From NCBI RefSeq assembly GCF_000242455.2, contig NC_019892.1:2914001-2978000 (forward strand): a DNA stretch of 64,000 nt. The letters run 5' to 3'. How positions within the stretch are numbered: position 1 is the stretch's first letter; every line of letters begins with the position of its first letter. A program made the translations under genes and the position numbers. Positions 1 to 8,870 of this stretch are shown here, one piece after another. The notes beneath the pieces were generated by a model that was given only the letters and a program-made list of their open reading frames with translations, did no database searches and was not told the DNA's origin. The stretch is from Singulisphaera acidiphila DSM 18658. GTDB lineage: Bacteria > Planctomycetota > Planctomycetia > Isosphaerales > Isosphaeraceae.

Positions 1-1149
1 AGCGGCCCGGTCAAGGGTGGACTCGATCAGGCTGGGGCGGTCGGCCTGGCGGCGGCCGATGGAACGACGGACCAGGTTCGTCAAACCAAAACTGACGAAG
101 TCGCAGAGCGCTAACCAGAATCGGAACGGTCCCCAAAACCGCTCGTGCCGATGGATGACCAACAAGGGGACAAGCTCCGCCTCGACGGCCGCCAACGGTT
201 CGGCAATTGTGCCGGCGAGCCGGGTCCCGGCCTCACCGGCGCGAGCTGTCGCCAACCGCGCAACCTCCTCCAGTTTCGTGAAAAAGGCGGGGGGAGCAAT
301 CCGGTCGACTTCCGCTTGAAGGTGAGTGATCACGGCCTCGCGTTGGCGGCGCAAGAGCCGAGCGATCTCACTGCTGTGGAGTTCGCGTTCGATATAAGCG
401 CGCAGTGCGACCATGTCATCGACGTCGGCCGCGAGGTTGGGGAGAAGGCCCGAGGAATCGGGCACGTGGGCCCGGGCGCACAGGTGAAAAATCCGGATAT
501 CCTCATGTCCCAGCGCAGCGAAATGGGCTCGGAGGTCCGCGGTGATCTGATCGAGCTCTTCGGCTGATCCGACCCGATCGACCTTGTTGAGGATCGCCGC
601 AGCGGCGCTGAACTCGGTCTCGGTGCGCAGGATCGACCAGGTCCGCTCCTCCAGGTAGCGTTCCGGGCTGAACACGTAGAGGACCAGGCCGGACCGTTTG
701 AGGAGCGCCTTGGTCGTAGCGCGATGCTGGACCATGAAGCTATCGAGGTCGGGGGTATCGACGAGCATCTTGTGACGGAGCTCGGGACGGTCGTGGGCGA
801 CGAACGTCGCTTTGCTGGCCAGTTCCTCGGTCAGAGAACCGAGCGAGTCTTCCTGATGATGATAGGCCTGCAAGTGCCGGGTCGTGGGGCGAATCTCGCT
901 CGACTCGGCGATTACGGTGCCGGCGAATGCGTTGATCAGCGTGCTTTTGCCGGCTCCCGTCCCCCCCGCGAGTGCCACGGTCAGAACGGGCTCGGAAGGC
1001 CCAAGCCATTGGGCACGCGCCCGCTCGATCAACGATTCGACGAGCGCCTTCTCGGAAGGGCGGATTGCAACCGCTCGAGGCGTCTGGATCCGCTCGGAGA
1101 GCCGCTCGAGTGCAAGCGTGATCGACCGTTTCGTGAGTTCCTCATTCAC
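1..1149 (-). CDS. P-loop GTPase, partial (C-terminus off left edge)
   Basis: The frame stays open from a GTG at 1149 to the window edge (383 codons), so the C-terminus is missing. G-domain motifs are visible: Walker A GGTGAGKST at about residues 62-70, a G3 motif DTPD at about 131-134 and a G4 motif NKVD at about 188-191. The rest looks helical, with a long C-terminal segment rich in Arg and Leu. This fits the Era/dynamin-like superfamily (YfjP-type). GTP binding is the family expectation; the cellular role is unknown. The GTG start overlaps the stop of the upstream GTPase gene by four bases (GTGA), which implies translational coupling. There is no ATG alternative that keeps the coupling except one immediately inside the frame shift region, so GTG is preferred. 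Confidence 0.8.
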   Translation of the reverse strand, partial: MNEELTKRSITLALERLSERIQTPRAVAIRPSEKALVESLIERARAQWLGPSEPVLTVALAGGTGAGKSTLINAFAGTVIAESSEIRPTTRHLQAYHHQEDSLGSLTEELASKATFVAHDRPELRHKMLVDTPDLDSFMVQHRATTKALLKRSGLVLYVFSPERYLEERTWSILRTETEFSAAAAILNKVDRVGSAEELDQITADLRAHFAALGHEDIRIFHLCARAHVPDSSGLLPNLAADVDDMVALRAYIERELHSSEIARLLRRQREAVITHLQAEVDRIAPPAFFTKLEEVARLATARAGEAGTRLAGTIAEPLAAVEAELVPLLVIHRHERFWGPFRFWLALCDFVSFGLTNLVRRSIGRRQADRPSLIESTLDRAA

Positions 1150-3005
1150 GGCCGGCTCCCTCCTGCAATCCGAGTCGCCTCGGCCTTGATCGATGCGAAG
1201 TCGGCACGTGCCGCATCGAGGTCGCCCGCGCTGACGGCCCCGGGGAAGAGGTTGCGCACCGGTTGCTCAAGGTGAACCTCGACGAGTTGACGCATGGCCT
1301 GCAATTGGACGGCTTTCAGCTCCGAACGAAGCGTCTCCAGATAGCGCCCCAACCCCCACTCGAGGAGGTTCTGCCAGACTCCGGCAACGACCGGGCCCAG
1401 GACAGCGTCGGACCAATCGAGGCCCGCGGTCTTGATCACCAGCGCAACGGAGGTTGCGCTCGCCATGAGGTTCGCCCCACGCATCGTGGCCAGTTTCTTG
1501 GGGTTCTCGCTGAGCGTCTCATAGAGATCTTCCGCGCGTCGCCTGACCAGGCGTTCCATGCGTTCCCGGTAGGCCTCGAACGCACGATCAAATGGGCCCA
1601 TCAATTCGGTCCGAAAACGATCACTCTCCAGTTCCATCACGATCGCGGTCCATTCGTCGCTACTTTCCGAACGAGCGAGCACTTGTGCTTCAGCCTTGAT
1701 CGCGGCAAGCCAGTGCGGGATCACGTCCTGGAGAATCTCCTGCTCGGGCGCAGGCTTCGGTACGTCCGTCCGATGGCCGAGCAAACTTCGAATCCCTCGA
1801 CCCGCGAGGCGCAGAGGAATGCGAACCACCCGACCGGTCAGATCCAGAATCGGGCCAATCAGAGGAACCTGGAGGAGTTCCATGAGATGGAGCAACGTCC
1901 GGTTCAGCTCGCCATAGCGAATCCCCTCAAGATAGTCGCGCTGGTAGGGTTCAAGAATCGATTCGCGGGTCAGCTGAGCGACAGTGGCTTGCCAACGGGC
2001 CGAGGCATTCACTTCGTGGCTGAGCGGCCCCAAGAATTCGTCGAGGTGCCGTTCGAGAAAATCGATGGAACCCATCAACGATCGCTGCTTGAGGGCGGGG
2101 CCCAACGCCGCCTCCCGCTGGACCGCCTCGCGGAGCACGCCCGCCTCGTCACGTCGAAGGAGTTGCTCCAAGCGATCGAGAGTCGAAACGCCTGGGATTT
2201 CGGGCAGCCGCAGGACAGGAGCCTGACTTCCTCCGGCGCTTCCAAGCGTGCGGCCGACGTCTTCAAGCAACGTGCGATTCTCGGGAAGCTTGTTGGCCAC
2301 AATGAGGGTGGTGACGCCTGAATCCCCGACCATCTTGAGGAGCGAGGTCCCGCGGTCGTCAGCATAGCACTCATCGGTCACCGTCATCACGACGAGATCG
2401 GCAAGAGCCAGCAAGTCAAGGATGGTGCCGAGGTAAGAGGTGGACTGTTCGGTGGAAAAATCAGGCGCATCCCAAACAATCGCCGTCGGCGCAGCCAACG
2501 GAGCGAGCGGCACACCGGGCAGGCGGTCGATATCGAGAAGAGCGAGGGCCCGCCGATAGCCGTCGCGTTGCAATTCTTCATCGGACTGGCGAGGCGGATG
2601 TTCGTCGTGATAGCGCCGATACCCTTGAAATCTCGTGGGGTTCCCCATGAGCCAGCGATCACCGAGCGTGGAGGAGCGATACGCCTCAGGGTGCTGGCTA
2701 CAGCGTGCGCGTACTCCCATCCCCGCCGCGGGTCGACCGACAAGCACATTCACAACCGTAGATTTCCCGGTATTCGTCCCCCCGAAGAGGGTGATATGGA
2801 CCGGGTCGGTAACGATCCAGTCCGGCTGAAACGCGGGGCGCACGCGCATCCGCAACTGAGCGATTGCATAGGCGAGGACCGGGGCATGGATTGCATCGTC
2901 CGATGCCCAGCGGCCTTTTCCGCTCAGCGGCAGAGCGCGTACGAGGACCACGGTGAGCCGGTCGCACGCGGCCAATGGATCGGTCACCCTCATCTCGTCG
3001 CCCAT
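1146..3005 (-). CDS. P-loop GTPase, dynamin/YfjP-like
   Basis: This 619-residue protein has Walker A GGTNTGKST at about residues 75-83, a G3-like WDAPDFS and a G4-like NKLPE, followed by several hundred residues of predicted helix. The region near 510-530 is moderately hydrophobic and could touch membrane. It is a second GTPase, distinct in sequence from the one it overlaps downstream. The two genes overlap by 4 nt, and such pairs are typical of large bacterial GTPases that work as hetero-partners. The start is probably the first ATG, since GGGAG lies upstream at a long spacing; an ATG four codons later is possible. The peptidase gene ends 30 bp upstream on the same strand, so all three may be co-transcribed. 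The function beyond GTP binding is not readable. Confidence 0.8.
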   Translation of the reverse strand: MGDEMRVTDPLAACDRLTVVLVRALPLSGKGRWASDDAIHAPVLAYAIAQLRMRVRPAFQPDWIVTDPVHITLFGGTNTGKSTVVNVLVGRPAAGMGVRARCSQHPEAYRSSTLGDRWLMGNPTRFQGYRRYHDEHPPRQSDEELQRDGYRRALALLDIDRLPGVPLAPLAAPTAIVWDAPDFSTEQSTSYLGTILDLLALADLVVMTVTDECYADDRGTSLLKMVGDSGVTTLIVANKLPENRTLLEDVGRTLGSAGGSQAPVLRLPEIPGVSTLDRLEQLLRRDEAGVLREAVQREAALGPALKQRSLMGSIDFLERHLDEFLGPLSHEVNASARWQATVAQLTRESILEPYQRDYLEGIRYGELNRTLLHLMELLQVPLIGPILDLTGRVVRIPLRLAGRGIRSLLGHRTDVPKPAPEQEILQDVIPHWLAAIKAEAQVLARSESSDEWTAIVMELESDRFRTELMGPFDRAFEAYRERMERLVRRRAEDLYETLSENPKKLATMRGANLMASATSVALVIKTAGLDWSDAVLGPVVAGVWQNLLEWGLGRYLETLRSELKAVQLQAMRQLVEVHLEQPVRNLFPGAVSAGDLDAARADFASIKAEATRIAGGSRP

Positions 3006-3035
3006 TCGAACGTGTCGCTCCCTGACCTCATCCGT

Positions 3036-4736
3036 TCAATGGCTCTGGAAATCGAGGGCGAACGCCTTCGGGTTCAGACTTTGACCAGTCACATGCCGCG
3101 TGAGGTCATCCCAGGTCAGCGAGCGGCCCGGACCGAAGAGTCGTTCCTTGAGAAATCGACCGACCGCCGGATTGCCCACGTAGCTTGCCTTCGACGGATC
3201 GACCCCCTGAAGCACCTCGCGTGCGATCGTATGATGAACCTGGGCCGCGAACAACTCCCCCATCATGTAGTTATGATAGTAGGCCGGGGCGCTGACGATG
3301 TGGATCTTGCTCGCGTAGTCAGGCGCGTTGCGACCTTCCGGCCGGCGAACTTCCTGGTATTTCTCCACCAGGTCCCACCAGAGGGCGTTCAAGTCCTGCT
3401 CAGGGTTCTCGTAGAGCGCCTTCTCGAACCGGAGCATAACCTGGCACCAGCGTGAAAAGATGAGCAGCTTGTTTTTTCTCATCTTTGCCCCCGCCTCGTC
3501 GAAGCCGCGAGGATCGGCGAGCTTGACGCCCATCTGCTGGAGCCAATCGGCATCTTTCGAGAATTTCTCAAACATCATGGCCACCCCTTCGGTGGTCAAG
3601 ATGTGCGCCTCGGTCCGCAGCACATAGGGGAGGTCGCGAGGAATGTTCTTGCTGCTGTAGACCGAGTGACCGAGTTCATGGAGCATCGTGCCCATCCAAT
3701 ACTCGTTGGGCACGATGTTGGCCAGGACCCTCACATCCCCTTCGCGGTCGATATCAATGCAGAAGGCGTGCGGACTCTTCCCCGGCTTCTCATAGAGATC
3801 GCTACGGCCGATCACGTCTTCGATCGGGAGCCCGATTCCGGCATAGAACTTCCGGCAGAGGTCGAGGATGTCGGCCTTGGCATAAGCCTCGTCAAGGTCG
3901 GTCTTGAAGACGGCCGGCGTTTCCTGGAAGAACGGATCGTGATAGTGCCAAGGGCGGAGATCGGCCACGTTCAGTCCGAAGTTGTCGGCGAGCTTGGTGT
4001 CAATCTCCGCCTTCGCGGCGTGAAAGGGCGCGCGTGTCAGTGCGTCCAGCTCGTCGAACAAGGTGAGAACCTGCTCCTGCGATTGCTCGTTCAGATGCAA
4101 CTGCATCGCATGGTAGTTTTTGAATCCGAGCGTGTGGGCCGCCTCGTTCCGGAGGGCGACGAGTGTCTTCAAATCCGCCTCGACCGTCGCTCCGACCCCC
4201 TTGCTCGCCTCCCAGACCGCCTTGCGCCGGGGCAGGTCGTCCGATTCCTTCAACACCTTCCGGACCTCGCTGTCGGCCATTTCATGGCGATCAACCGTGG
4301 CGCGGTAGGCGTTAAACGCCTTTTCGATGGCGTTGGCCTTGGCGGTGATCTTCCGGAGCAATTGGGGATCGACCTGTTTCTCGAGGTAGCTCAGATAGAG
4401 CACCTCGATCTGGCGTTTGAGGACAGGGTCGGCGACGTGACCTTGCTTGATCGCTTTAAGCTCGCTGAACCGCTGAGGATCGGCAAGGGCGGCGTCCAGT
4501 CGGTTCTGAGCCTCCTCCTTGGTCGCGAAATCTTCGTCCTTACCGGTGACGTTGGCGTTCCACCAGGCGAGGGCAGCAGCCTGCTCCAGTGGCCGGATCC
4601 GGGTCACATGATCGCTGACGAAGCGCTGGGCCTTCACGTCGTCGGCAGTCGCCTCGGGAGCGGCTGAGACGGCCTGGATGTCGGAGATTCCCATGAGCAG
4701 TACCGTCAACGTCAGGATCGCGGATCGATGAAGCAT
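3036..4736 (-). CDS. Exported zinc metallopeptidase, M2/M3-like
   Basis: This 566-residue protein has an N-terminal signal peptide (hydrophobic core at about residues 6-20, then a small-residue cleavage region around VSA). The zinc motif HELGH is at residues 353-357, and a downstream TTEGVAM supplies the probable third glutamate ligand. This gluzincin arrangement and the mostly helical sequence match oligopeptidases of families M2 (ACE-like) and M3 (thimet/PepF-like). The spacing of HExxH to the third Glu and the 'PHAFCIDID' region before it favour a distant M2/M3 protein common in planctomycetes and acidobacteria. It should cut oligopeptides in the periplasm. A GAGGAAG Shine-Dalgarno precedes the ATG at 4736. 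The exact family is not settled. Confidence 0.85.
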   Translation of the reverse strand: MLHRSAILTLTVLLMGISDIQAVSAAPEATADDVKAQRFVSDHVTRIRPLEQAAALAWWNANVTGKDEDFATKEEAQNRLDAALADPQRFSELKAIKQGHVADPVLKRQIEVLYLSYLEKQVDPQLLRKITAKANAIEKAFNAYRATVDRHEMADSEVRKVLKESDDLPRRKAVWEASKGVGATVEADLKTLVALRNEAAHTLGFKNYHAMQLHLNEQSQEQVLTLFDELDALTRAPFHAAKAEIDTKLADNFGLNVADLRPWHYHDPFFQETPAVFKTDLDEAYAKADILDLCRKFYAGIGLPIEDVIGRSDLYEKPGKSPHAFCIDIDREGDVRVLANIVPNEYWMGTMLHELGHSVYSSKNIPRDLPYVLRTEAHILTTEGVAMMFEKFSKDADWLQQMGVKLADPRGFDEAGAKMRKNKLLIFSRWCQVMLRFEKALYENPEQDLNALWWDLVEKYQEVRRPEGRNAPDYASKIHIVSAPAYYHNYMMGELFAAQVHHTIAREVLQGVDPSKASYVGNPAVGRFLKERLFGPGRSLTWDDLTRHVTGQSLNPKAFALDFQSH

Positions 4737-4894
4737 GTTACTTGGCTTCCTCGTGCCATCGAGCGGAATTTGCGAGCGGACATCTTCTCACGGGCGCCTT
4801 CAAGATGCAATCGGCGCTTCGGAGGCGGTCGCGCAGTGGCTACTCGGTGCCTGAGGACGAAACCGGCGGTCCCACAACTCCGAATTCCGATGGA

Positions 4895-5605
4895 TTAACC
4901 AGCCTGACCGGCTAACGTGACGTCTAAAGAACTTGCCGCCATCTCAAGTTGCTCTTTGAGCTGCTCCTGTTTCGCAGGCGTCTCCAAGATCGCTGGAACC
5001 GTCCTGGGAATGAGAAAAGCGACCGTGCGGAAGGAATGAGCAGCATTGAATGATATGATGTCATGCTTGCTGCTTGTATTGACCACACTGATGTGAATTT
5101 GCTCGATCATTCCACGGAAGGCTTTGACGATTCTGTAGGCTTCCGTCATGGAGGTGTCGACTTGGCGAGCGTGAGCAATGTCGAAACACATTTTTGCGTT
5201 GGGAAGCGATTCAAAAATGCGTTCCAGCTCTTCCGCTGTCCGCCCCACAGGCTTGCGTTTGTCCATATTCTCGATGAAGAGAAGCGGCCCGAAATGCCTC
5301 CAAGGCGCGAAGTCGCGAATCACATCCGGATGAGCGACAATTGGCCATCCCTTCTCGGCGAAAAAGGCGAGTTTCTCCGCAACGACGGCATCCTGGTCAG
5401 CGCCGTAGTCCGTTGGTGCGTGGACCGAAATGTGGGAGAATCGATCCAGGTCTGCCCGCCCGACAAAGTCCAATAGCCCAGGCAATTCACGAATCCGGAG
5501 TGCCGACAGTTCGATCGCATCGACGTTGATTCCATCTAACATCTTCAAGGCTTGATCGAAATCGCTGAGGGCCAAGGCACCCGTGGAGAAGCCGAAAGGC
5601 CTCAT
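4895..5605 (-). CDS. TIM-barrel sugar isomerase/endonuclease-IV-like enzyme
   Basis: This 236-residue protein looks like a xylose-isomerase-like TIM barrel (AP endonuclease 2 / sugar phosphate isomerase-epimerase superfamily). Candidate metal ligands fall in the expected order: Glu in FIENMD, Asp and His in CFDIAHA, His in QIHIS and a late Glu in ILETP. The enzyme is therefore probably metal-dependent and active, but the substrate (sugar, sugar phosphate or abasic nucleic acid) cannot be read. Its ATG shares one base with the stop of the upstream nucleotidyltransferase (TGATG), so the two proteins are made together. Base composition is clearly more AT-rich than in the flanking genes, suggesting acquisition by transfer. 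Confidence 0.75.
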   Translation of the reverse strand: MRPFGFSTGALALSDFDQALKMLDGINVDAIELSALRIRELPGLLDFVGRADLDRFSHISVHAPTDYGADQDAVVAEKLAFFAEKGWPIVAHPDVIRDFAPWRHFGPLLFIENMDKRKPVGRTAEELERIFESLPNAKMCFDIAHARQVDTSMTEAYRIVKAFRGMIEQIHISVVNTSSKHDIISFNAAHSFRTVAFLIPRTVPAILETPAKQEQLKEQLEMAASSLDVTLAGQAG

Positions 5606-6705
5606 CAGAAGACTCCGTACGTCTTGGTGATCTCGTAAAACTGAGGACAGCCCTCGGGATTGAAGAAAACGGAGTCGAGTGCCCCTTGGAACTCGTGGCC
5701 GAGGTCTCTCACTCTCTGGTAGACGGGATCTGTAGCCACATCGGCTTGACTCAGATGATCCAGCCGTGCGCGTTGCTCGTCATCGTTCAATATCGAGAGG
5801 AATGCGTCATAAGCACCGAACATCCTGGCAGCGGCCGTGCTCAGTTGTTCGTTCTCGAGAAATAGCTTCGCAAAGATCGCGAGCGGCGTCATCTTTACGT
5901 ATTTGCCAATATGCTCAACAATAGCCAGCGCAGCGGGTTCAACGTCGTCGATTGCTAATGTAACGAGATCCCCATCGCCCTTGCGGAATGTCGACGGTTC
6001 CAGGGCATCGGACGCACAACTGAAGCACATCAAGAGGCCGGCGGCGTACGTCAGTTTCCGAGGAAGCCTGAGCTTCGCCGTACGGAGTGCCCAACCTCGA
6101 CCGGCACGCTTCTTCCGCTTGTAGGCGAAGTCGACTGCAAGAGTTCTCCAGTACCGGGCCATGTCATTCTGGAGAAATCGCGGTATATTCATTGGATTCC
6201 GGGCATGCATCCAGCCGAAATCCTCGCGAATGTAACGACCCAAGACGTTGTTGATCACCCTCCGATACGCATCGTCTCTGCCAAGACAAGTAGATTCGAG
6301 AAGAAGAAGCATACGGCGTGTCAGGTTAGCATTCGTATCGTCACTTCCGCCAATATGGTGGATCAGGTCGTGGCTGAAGACCAGGCCACCGAAGGTCGCT
6401 TCCGCGCCCGGGCCTTTGACCGCCTGCTCCTCCATGTAAGACTCGATCGCTTGCGATGCCTCGAGATGTGCTGGGTCAGCAATCCCATCGACAAGAAGGA
6501 TCCAGTCGAGGTCGCTCCCCGAGGTAAGCTCTGCCCGGGCCAGTGACCCATTGATAACAATGCTCGTATCTTCGGTGGTATACTTTGCTAACGCAGAGTT
6601 GAGGTCCACAATCTTAGCTGCCGAATTCTCCGCAGCAGTGGTGATGGCCTTCCACTCGACGCCAAGCTTGCCGGAGAGCTGTTGGACAAGGCCACCTGTT
6701 GCCAC
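5605..6705 (-). CDS. Nucleotidyltransferase-fold protein with helical C-terminal domain
   Basis: About 366 residues. The nucleotidyltransferase signature sits near residue 50: NGSLARAELTSGSDLDW, i.e. the GS motif followed by the paired acidic residues (DxD). The remaining 250 residues are predicted mainly helical with no recognised domain, comparable to the substrate-binding halves of KNTase/DUF294-like proteins. The frame remains open upstream to an ATG at 7062, but that extension has no protein-like composition. I prefer the GTG at 6705, which has AGAGGG about 11 bases upstream. It is coupled (TGATG) to the TIM-barrel gene. The transferred nucleotide and the target are unknown. GC is lower than in the surroundings. 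Confidence 0.75.
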   Translation of the reverse strand: MATGGLVQQLSGKLGVEWKAITTAAENSAAKIVDLNSALAKYTTEDTSIVINGSLARAELTSGSDLDWILLVDGIADPAHLEASQAIESYMEEQAVKGPGAEATFGGLVFSHDLIHHIGGSDDTNANLTRRMLLLLESTCLGRDDAYRRVINNVLGRYIREDFGWMHARNPMNIPRFLQNDMARYWRTLAVDFAYKRKKRAGRGWALRTAKLRLPRKLTYAAGLLMCFSCASDALEPSTFRKGDGDLVTLAIDDVEPAALAIVEHIGKYVKMTPLAIFAKLFLENEQLSTAAARMFGAYDAFLSILNDDEQRARLDHLSQADVATDPVYQRVRDLGHEFQGALDSVFFNPEGCPQFYEITKTYGVF

Positions 6706-7187
6706 GATTTTCGATAACCCTCTACATTCTAGCGATTTAAGTCCAGGGTTAGTTACTTGCCATGTTGGCTTTTTGGGATATCGCAGTATACCGGTGCTTG
6801 GTGGAAAGGTCCACGTTGAGCGAATCGATTCGCACCCGAAAACCGTCGAGCACCCAAGTCGAAGGAGTTGGGCGTGCCAAGCTTTTTTTCTATTCGCAAC
6901 CTGATCAATTCGGATTGACCATCCTCCGGTTCCGGCGGAAGATGCGTTTTCGTGGGAAAGATCGATCGAAGCGGCTGGCTTCGTTGTTGGATCACTCGTC
7001 GGGCCGAGTTGCGCCGTCAGCCTGAGAACGCATCGCGCGAATCGAAGGCATTTTGGATGCATCCAAATCCTTCGACGAGATCGCGTCGGTGACGCTCTGC
7101 TTCGTTTCGCTCAGAACGTCGTCTCCGTCGCGAATTGACTCCTCGGGTCTGATCGCCGCTCACCCTCGCTGTGGACTCTTATTTCTC
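6706..7187. other. Intergenic region, divergent genes
   Basis: About 480 bases lie between the nucleotidyltransferase (-) and the zinc-ribbon gene (+). The stretch is relatively AT-rich and must hold the promoters of both units. I see no convincing coding region, repeat or RNA gene in it. Open frames on both strands here have no recognisable protein features. Confidence 0.5.
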
Positions 7188-7856
7188 ATGTCCGAACATG
7201 TGCTGATTTCCTGCAATCAATGTCAGCGAGGGCTTCGCGTCAGAGTCAATTACCTCGGGCAATCGGTCGGGTGCAACCACTGCGGACATCTCTTCGTGGC
7301 CGAGGTGAGAGAGGACGGCAAATCAGCGGCTTTCGGTATGCCATCGACTTCGGTTCGCTTCGTGAGAAGTGACCCGGCAGAGCCGCCAAAGACGTCAAAG
7401 GTTCACGACCAGGGACTTCAACAGCTCAAGAAAGACCAGCTCCGCCTGAAAAGCGAGAACGACCGCCTCGCTTCGAGACTCGCCGCGGCGAACTCGCAAC
7501 GGTTGTCGCTTCAGCTCCGCGTGGAGGATCTCGAGTCGCAACTGCGTCAGGCACATGAGCATGTCCAGCTGATCCAGGACGAACTTGCCGCGTGCGAGGT
7601 CGGCCGATCGGAACTCAACCGACTTCGAATCGAGTCATTCGCTCTCCGAGAGAAAGCCGTCCATGCCCTTAGGCTCGAGGATGAGCTTCAATCGCTCCAG
7701 CAGTTCGTGGAGGAACGACGGGCTGAGTCTGAGGAAAAACTCGCCAGGGCCACTCGAGAACGCGATCAGGCGGTCAGCGAACTCGCGAAGGTGAAGCAGG
7801 GCCGCGACCGCGCTCTGAACGAACACGATCGAGTGACCCCTTGCGAACAAGTGTGA
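7188..7856 (+). CDS. Zinc-ribbon/coiled-coil protein
   Basis: The 222-residue protein begins with a zinc ribbon: CNQC near residues 9-12 and CNHCG about 18 residues later, the short 'CxxCxxGLRV...GxxVxCxxC' finger common in planctomycete proteins. After a linker, residues 70-215 are a long charged coiled coil rich in Leu, Glu, Arg and Gln. No catalytic domain is present, so a structural or scaffolding role is the most that can be inferred. The frame extends upstream to 7053 but the finger sits right after the ATG at 7188, which makes that start more likely. No clear Shine-Dalgarno is visible. It lies about 100 bp upstream of the HAD phosphatase on the same strand. Confidence 0.65.
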   Translation: MSEHVLISCNQCQRGLRVRVNYLGQSVGCNHCGHLFVAEVREDGKSAAFGMPSTSVRFVRSDPAEPPKTSKVHDQGLQQLKKDQLRLKSENDRLASRLAAANSQRLSLQLRVEDLESQLRQAHEHVQLIQDELAACEVGRSELNRLRIESFALREKAVHALRLEDELQSLQQFVEERRAESEEKLARATRERDQAVSELAKVKQGRDRALNEHDRVTPCEQV

Positions 7857-7953
7857 GGCAGCGTGCCGGCCGATCGCCCTGGCGGTGAGCTCTTGATAGA
7901 ATGAGGACACGAAACCTGGCGAACTCTCGGTCGTTACGGAGTGCTCTCGGGAT

Positions 7954-8724
7954 ATGCCGCCCAGCTACATCGTGGATATGGACGGGGTGATCTATCATGG
8001 CCACCGACTGATCCCCGGAGTCCTCGACTTTCTCGAAAGGCTGAGGCGGGGAGGTCACAAATTCCTCTTCCTGACCAACAACAGTCAGTGGACTCCGCGC
8101 GACCTGTCCCATCGTCTGAGCCAGATCGGCATCGACGTCGATGAGTCGAGTTTCCATACGTCCGCCCTGGCGACGGCGGACTTTCTTCATCGGCAGAAGC
8201 CCGGTGGGACCGCGTATGTCATCGGTGGCGCGGGCTTGACGCATGCCCTCTACAGCGTCGGCTACACGCTGACCGAACATAAGCCGGACTACGTTGTGGT
8301 TGGCGATACGCGCAGCTACGACTTCGAGAAAATCGAGCGTGCCAGCCGACTTGTTGCGGGTGGAGCGCGATTCGTTGCGACCAACCTGGACCTGACGGGT
8401 CCTTCGGAACAAGGAATCCAGCCGGCCTGTGGCGCCTTGGTGGCACCGATCGAGCTGGTGACGGGTCGAAAACCCTATTTCGTCGGAAAACCCAATCCCT
8501 TGATGATGCGGACCGCCCTCCGCAAGCTCGACGCCCATTCGGCCGACTCGTTCATGGTCGGCGATCGCATGGACACCGACATTCTCGCGGGGACCGAGGC
8601 GGGAATGAGGACCATCCTCGTCCTCTCGGGCGTCAGCTCCCGCGAAACCGTCGAGCAGTATCCCTTTCGCCCGACTTTCATCTTCGAGAACGTCGGCGAG
8701 ATCCCGGTCGAATCGCTGACTTGA
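7954..8724 (+). CDS. HAD-IIA family phosphatase, NagD-like
   Basis: This 256-residue protein contains all four HAD motifs: I DMDGVIYHG near residue 8, II LTNNS near 46, III the lysine in VGKPNP near 178, and IV VGDRMDTDILAG near 207. The length and the cap arrangement match the NagD/p-nitrophenyl phosphatase group (HAD-IIA), cytosolic Mg-dependent phosphatases of nucleotide or sugar monophosphates. The exact substrate is not evident. The start is the ATG directly followed by the motif I strand. It ends about 150 bp before a convergent gene, with hairpins between them. Confidence 0.88.
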   Translation: MPPSYIVDMDGVIYHGHRLIPGVLDFLERLRRGGHKFLFLTNNSQWTPRDLSHRLSQIGIDVDESSFHTSALATADFLHRQKPGGTAYVIGGAGLTHALYSVGYTLTEHKPDYVVVGDTRSYDFEKIERASRLVAGGARFVATNLDLTGPSEQGIQPACGALVAPIELVTGRKPYFVGKPNPLMMRTALRKLDAHSADSFMVGDRMDTDILAGTEAGMRTILVLSGVSSRETVEQYPFRPTFIFENVGEIPVESLT

Positions 8725-8772
8725 ACACGCACCAGGCCCCATAGAATCAATCACTTCTTGGATTGGTTTTTC

Positions 8773-8852
8773 CGGGTAACCCAAGCAGCCGGCCGTATGG
8801 CGATTCCATACGACCGGGCCTGGGAAACGGGACGGTGGGTTATCCCACACCC
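8773..8852. terminator. Nested hairpins between convergent genes
   Basis: Several inverted repeats lie in the 146-bp gap between the HAD gene (+) and the proline-rich exported protein (-). The central one pairs GGCCGTATGG with CCATACG plus flanking CCGG around a five-base loop (8789-8820). An outer pair, GGGTAACCCA near 8774 and TGGGTTATCCC near 8837, can also form. Neither side has a long T-run apart from TTTTT at 8767-8771, so this is a plausible but unproven two-way terminator. Confidence 0.4.
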
Positions 8853-8870
8853 AAGGCAGAGCCATTCAGA

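Noticed and set aside
1263..2321. 352-codon open frame on the plus strand across the second GTPase
   Set aside because: It is antisense to the GTPase with intact G motifs; no features of its own.
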